Shown here piece after piece: positions 14,152 through 14,164 of a stretch of DNA of 14,164 bases. The position numbers and the translations under genes were made by a program. How positions within the stretch are numbered: the stretch's first letter is position 1; every line of letters begins with the position of its first letter. Origin of the DNA: Myxococcales bacterium (GTDB lineage Bacteria > Myxococcota > Polyangia > Fen-1088); contig PMLH01000586.1 of the NCBI GenBank assembly GCA_003159055.1, forward strand, positions 1 to 14,164, in the 5' to 3' direction. The notes under the pieces are model-generated. The model was given only the letters and a program-made list of their open reading frames with translations. It made no database searches and was not told where the DNA came from.

Positions 14152-14164
14152 CGAGCTTTGCTCG
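14152..14164. other. Small inverted repeat at the window edge
   Basis: CGAGC-TTT-GCTCG forms a 5-bp stem with a 3-nt loop upstream of hpt. It is cut off by the window end; it could be part of a terminator or operator, or chance. Confidence 0.25.

Overview
This is a GC-rich, almost wall-to-wall bacterial chromosomal segment with short intergenic gaps and repeated 1-4 nt start/stop overlaps. The mix of genes suggests a member of the Myxococcota or a related deltaproteobacterial lineage: hybrid and degenerate histidine kinases, a membrane sulfatase-superfamily enzyme with a HEAT-like tail, an exported caspase-like protein beside an ECF sigma factor and an ActD-like membrane protein, and a MerR-TPR fusion. 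The taxonomic call is an inference from gene content and composition. No rRNA, tRNA, CRISPR array or insertion sequence was seen.

Layout. Plus strand, 2-4434: the 3' three quarters of recG, cut by the window edge, then a large integral-membrane alkaline-phosphatase-superfamily protein. Minus strand, 4512-5818: a MerR-HTH/TPR regulator gene, whose stop overlaps the start of tsaE (tRNA t6A synthesis). A divergent control region (5819-5983) carries a 24-bp tandem repeat abutting a good sigma70-like promoter. It drives a plus-strand operon, 5984-9185: a small soluble kinase-like ATPase with no phosphoacceptor His, a REC-PAS-HisKA-HATPase-REC hybrid kinase whose first receiver is degenerate, and a MutT-like Nudix hydrolase. 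The Nudix gene converges on, and overlaps by 23 bp, the end of a minus-strand block running from 14100 down to 9163.

That minus block has two parts. First come hpt and a stand-alone class I glutamine amidotransferase, translationally coupled and probably linked to purine metabolism. A 13-bp-arm hairpin over the amidotransferase stop codon then separates these from a three-gene module: ECF sigma factor, single-pass membrane ActD-like/anti-sigma-like protein, and an exported caspase-like protein. The last has an intact His/Cys dyad, an EF-hand-like loop, about twelve GAQ(I/V)GLVN-type repeats and an outer-membrane-barrel-like C terminus ending in Phe.

The sigma/membrane protein/surface caspase module is the most interesting candidate system. 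The second is the signalling operon, where both a histidine kinase core and a receiver have lost their phosphoacceptor residues while a complete hybrid kinase is retained.
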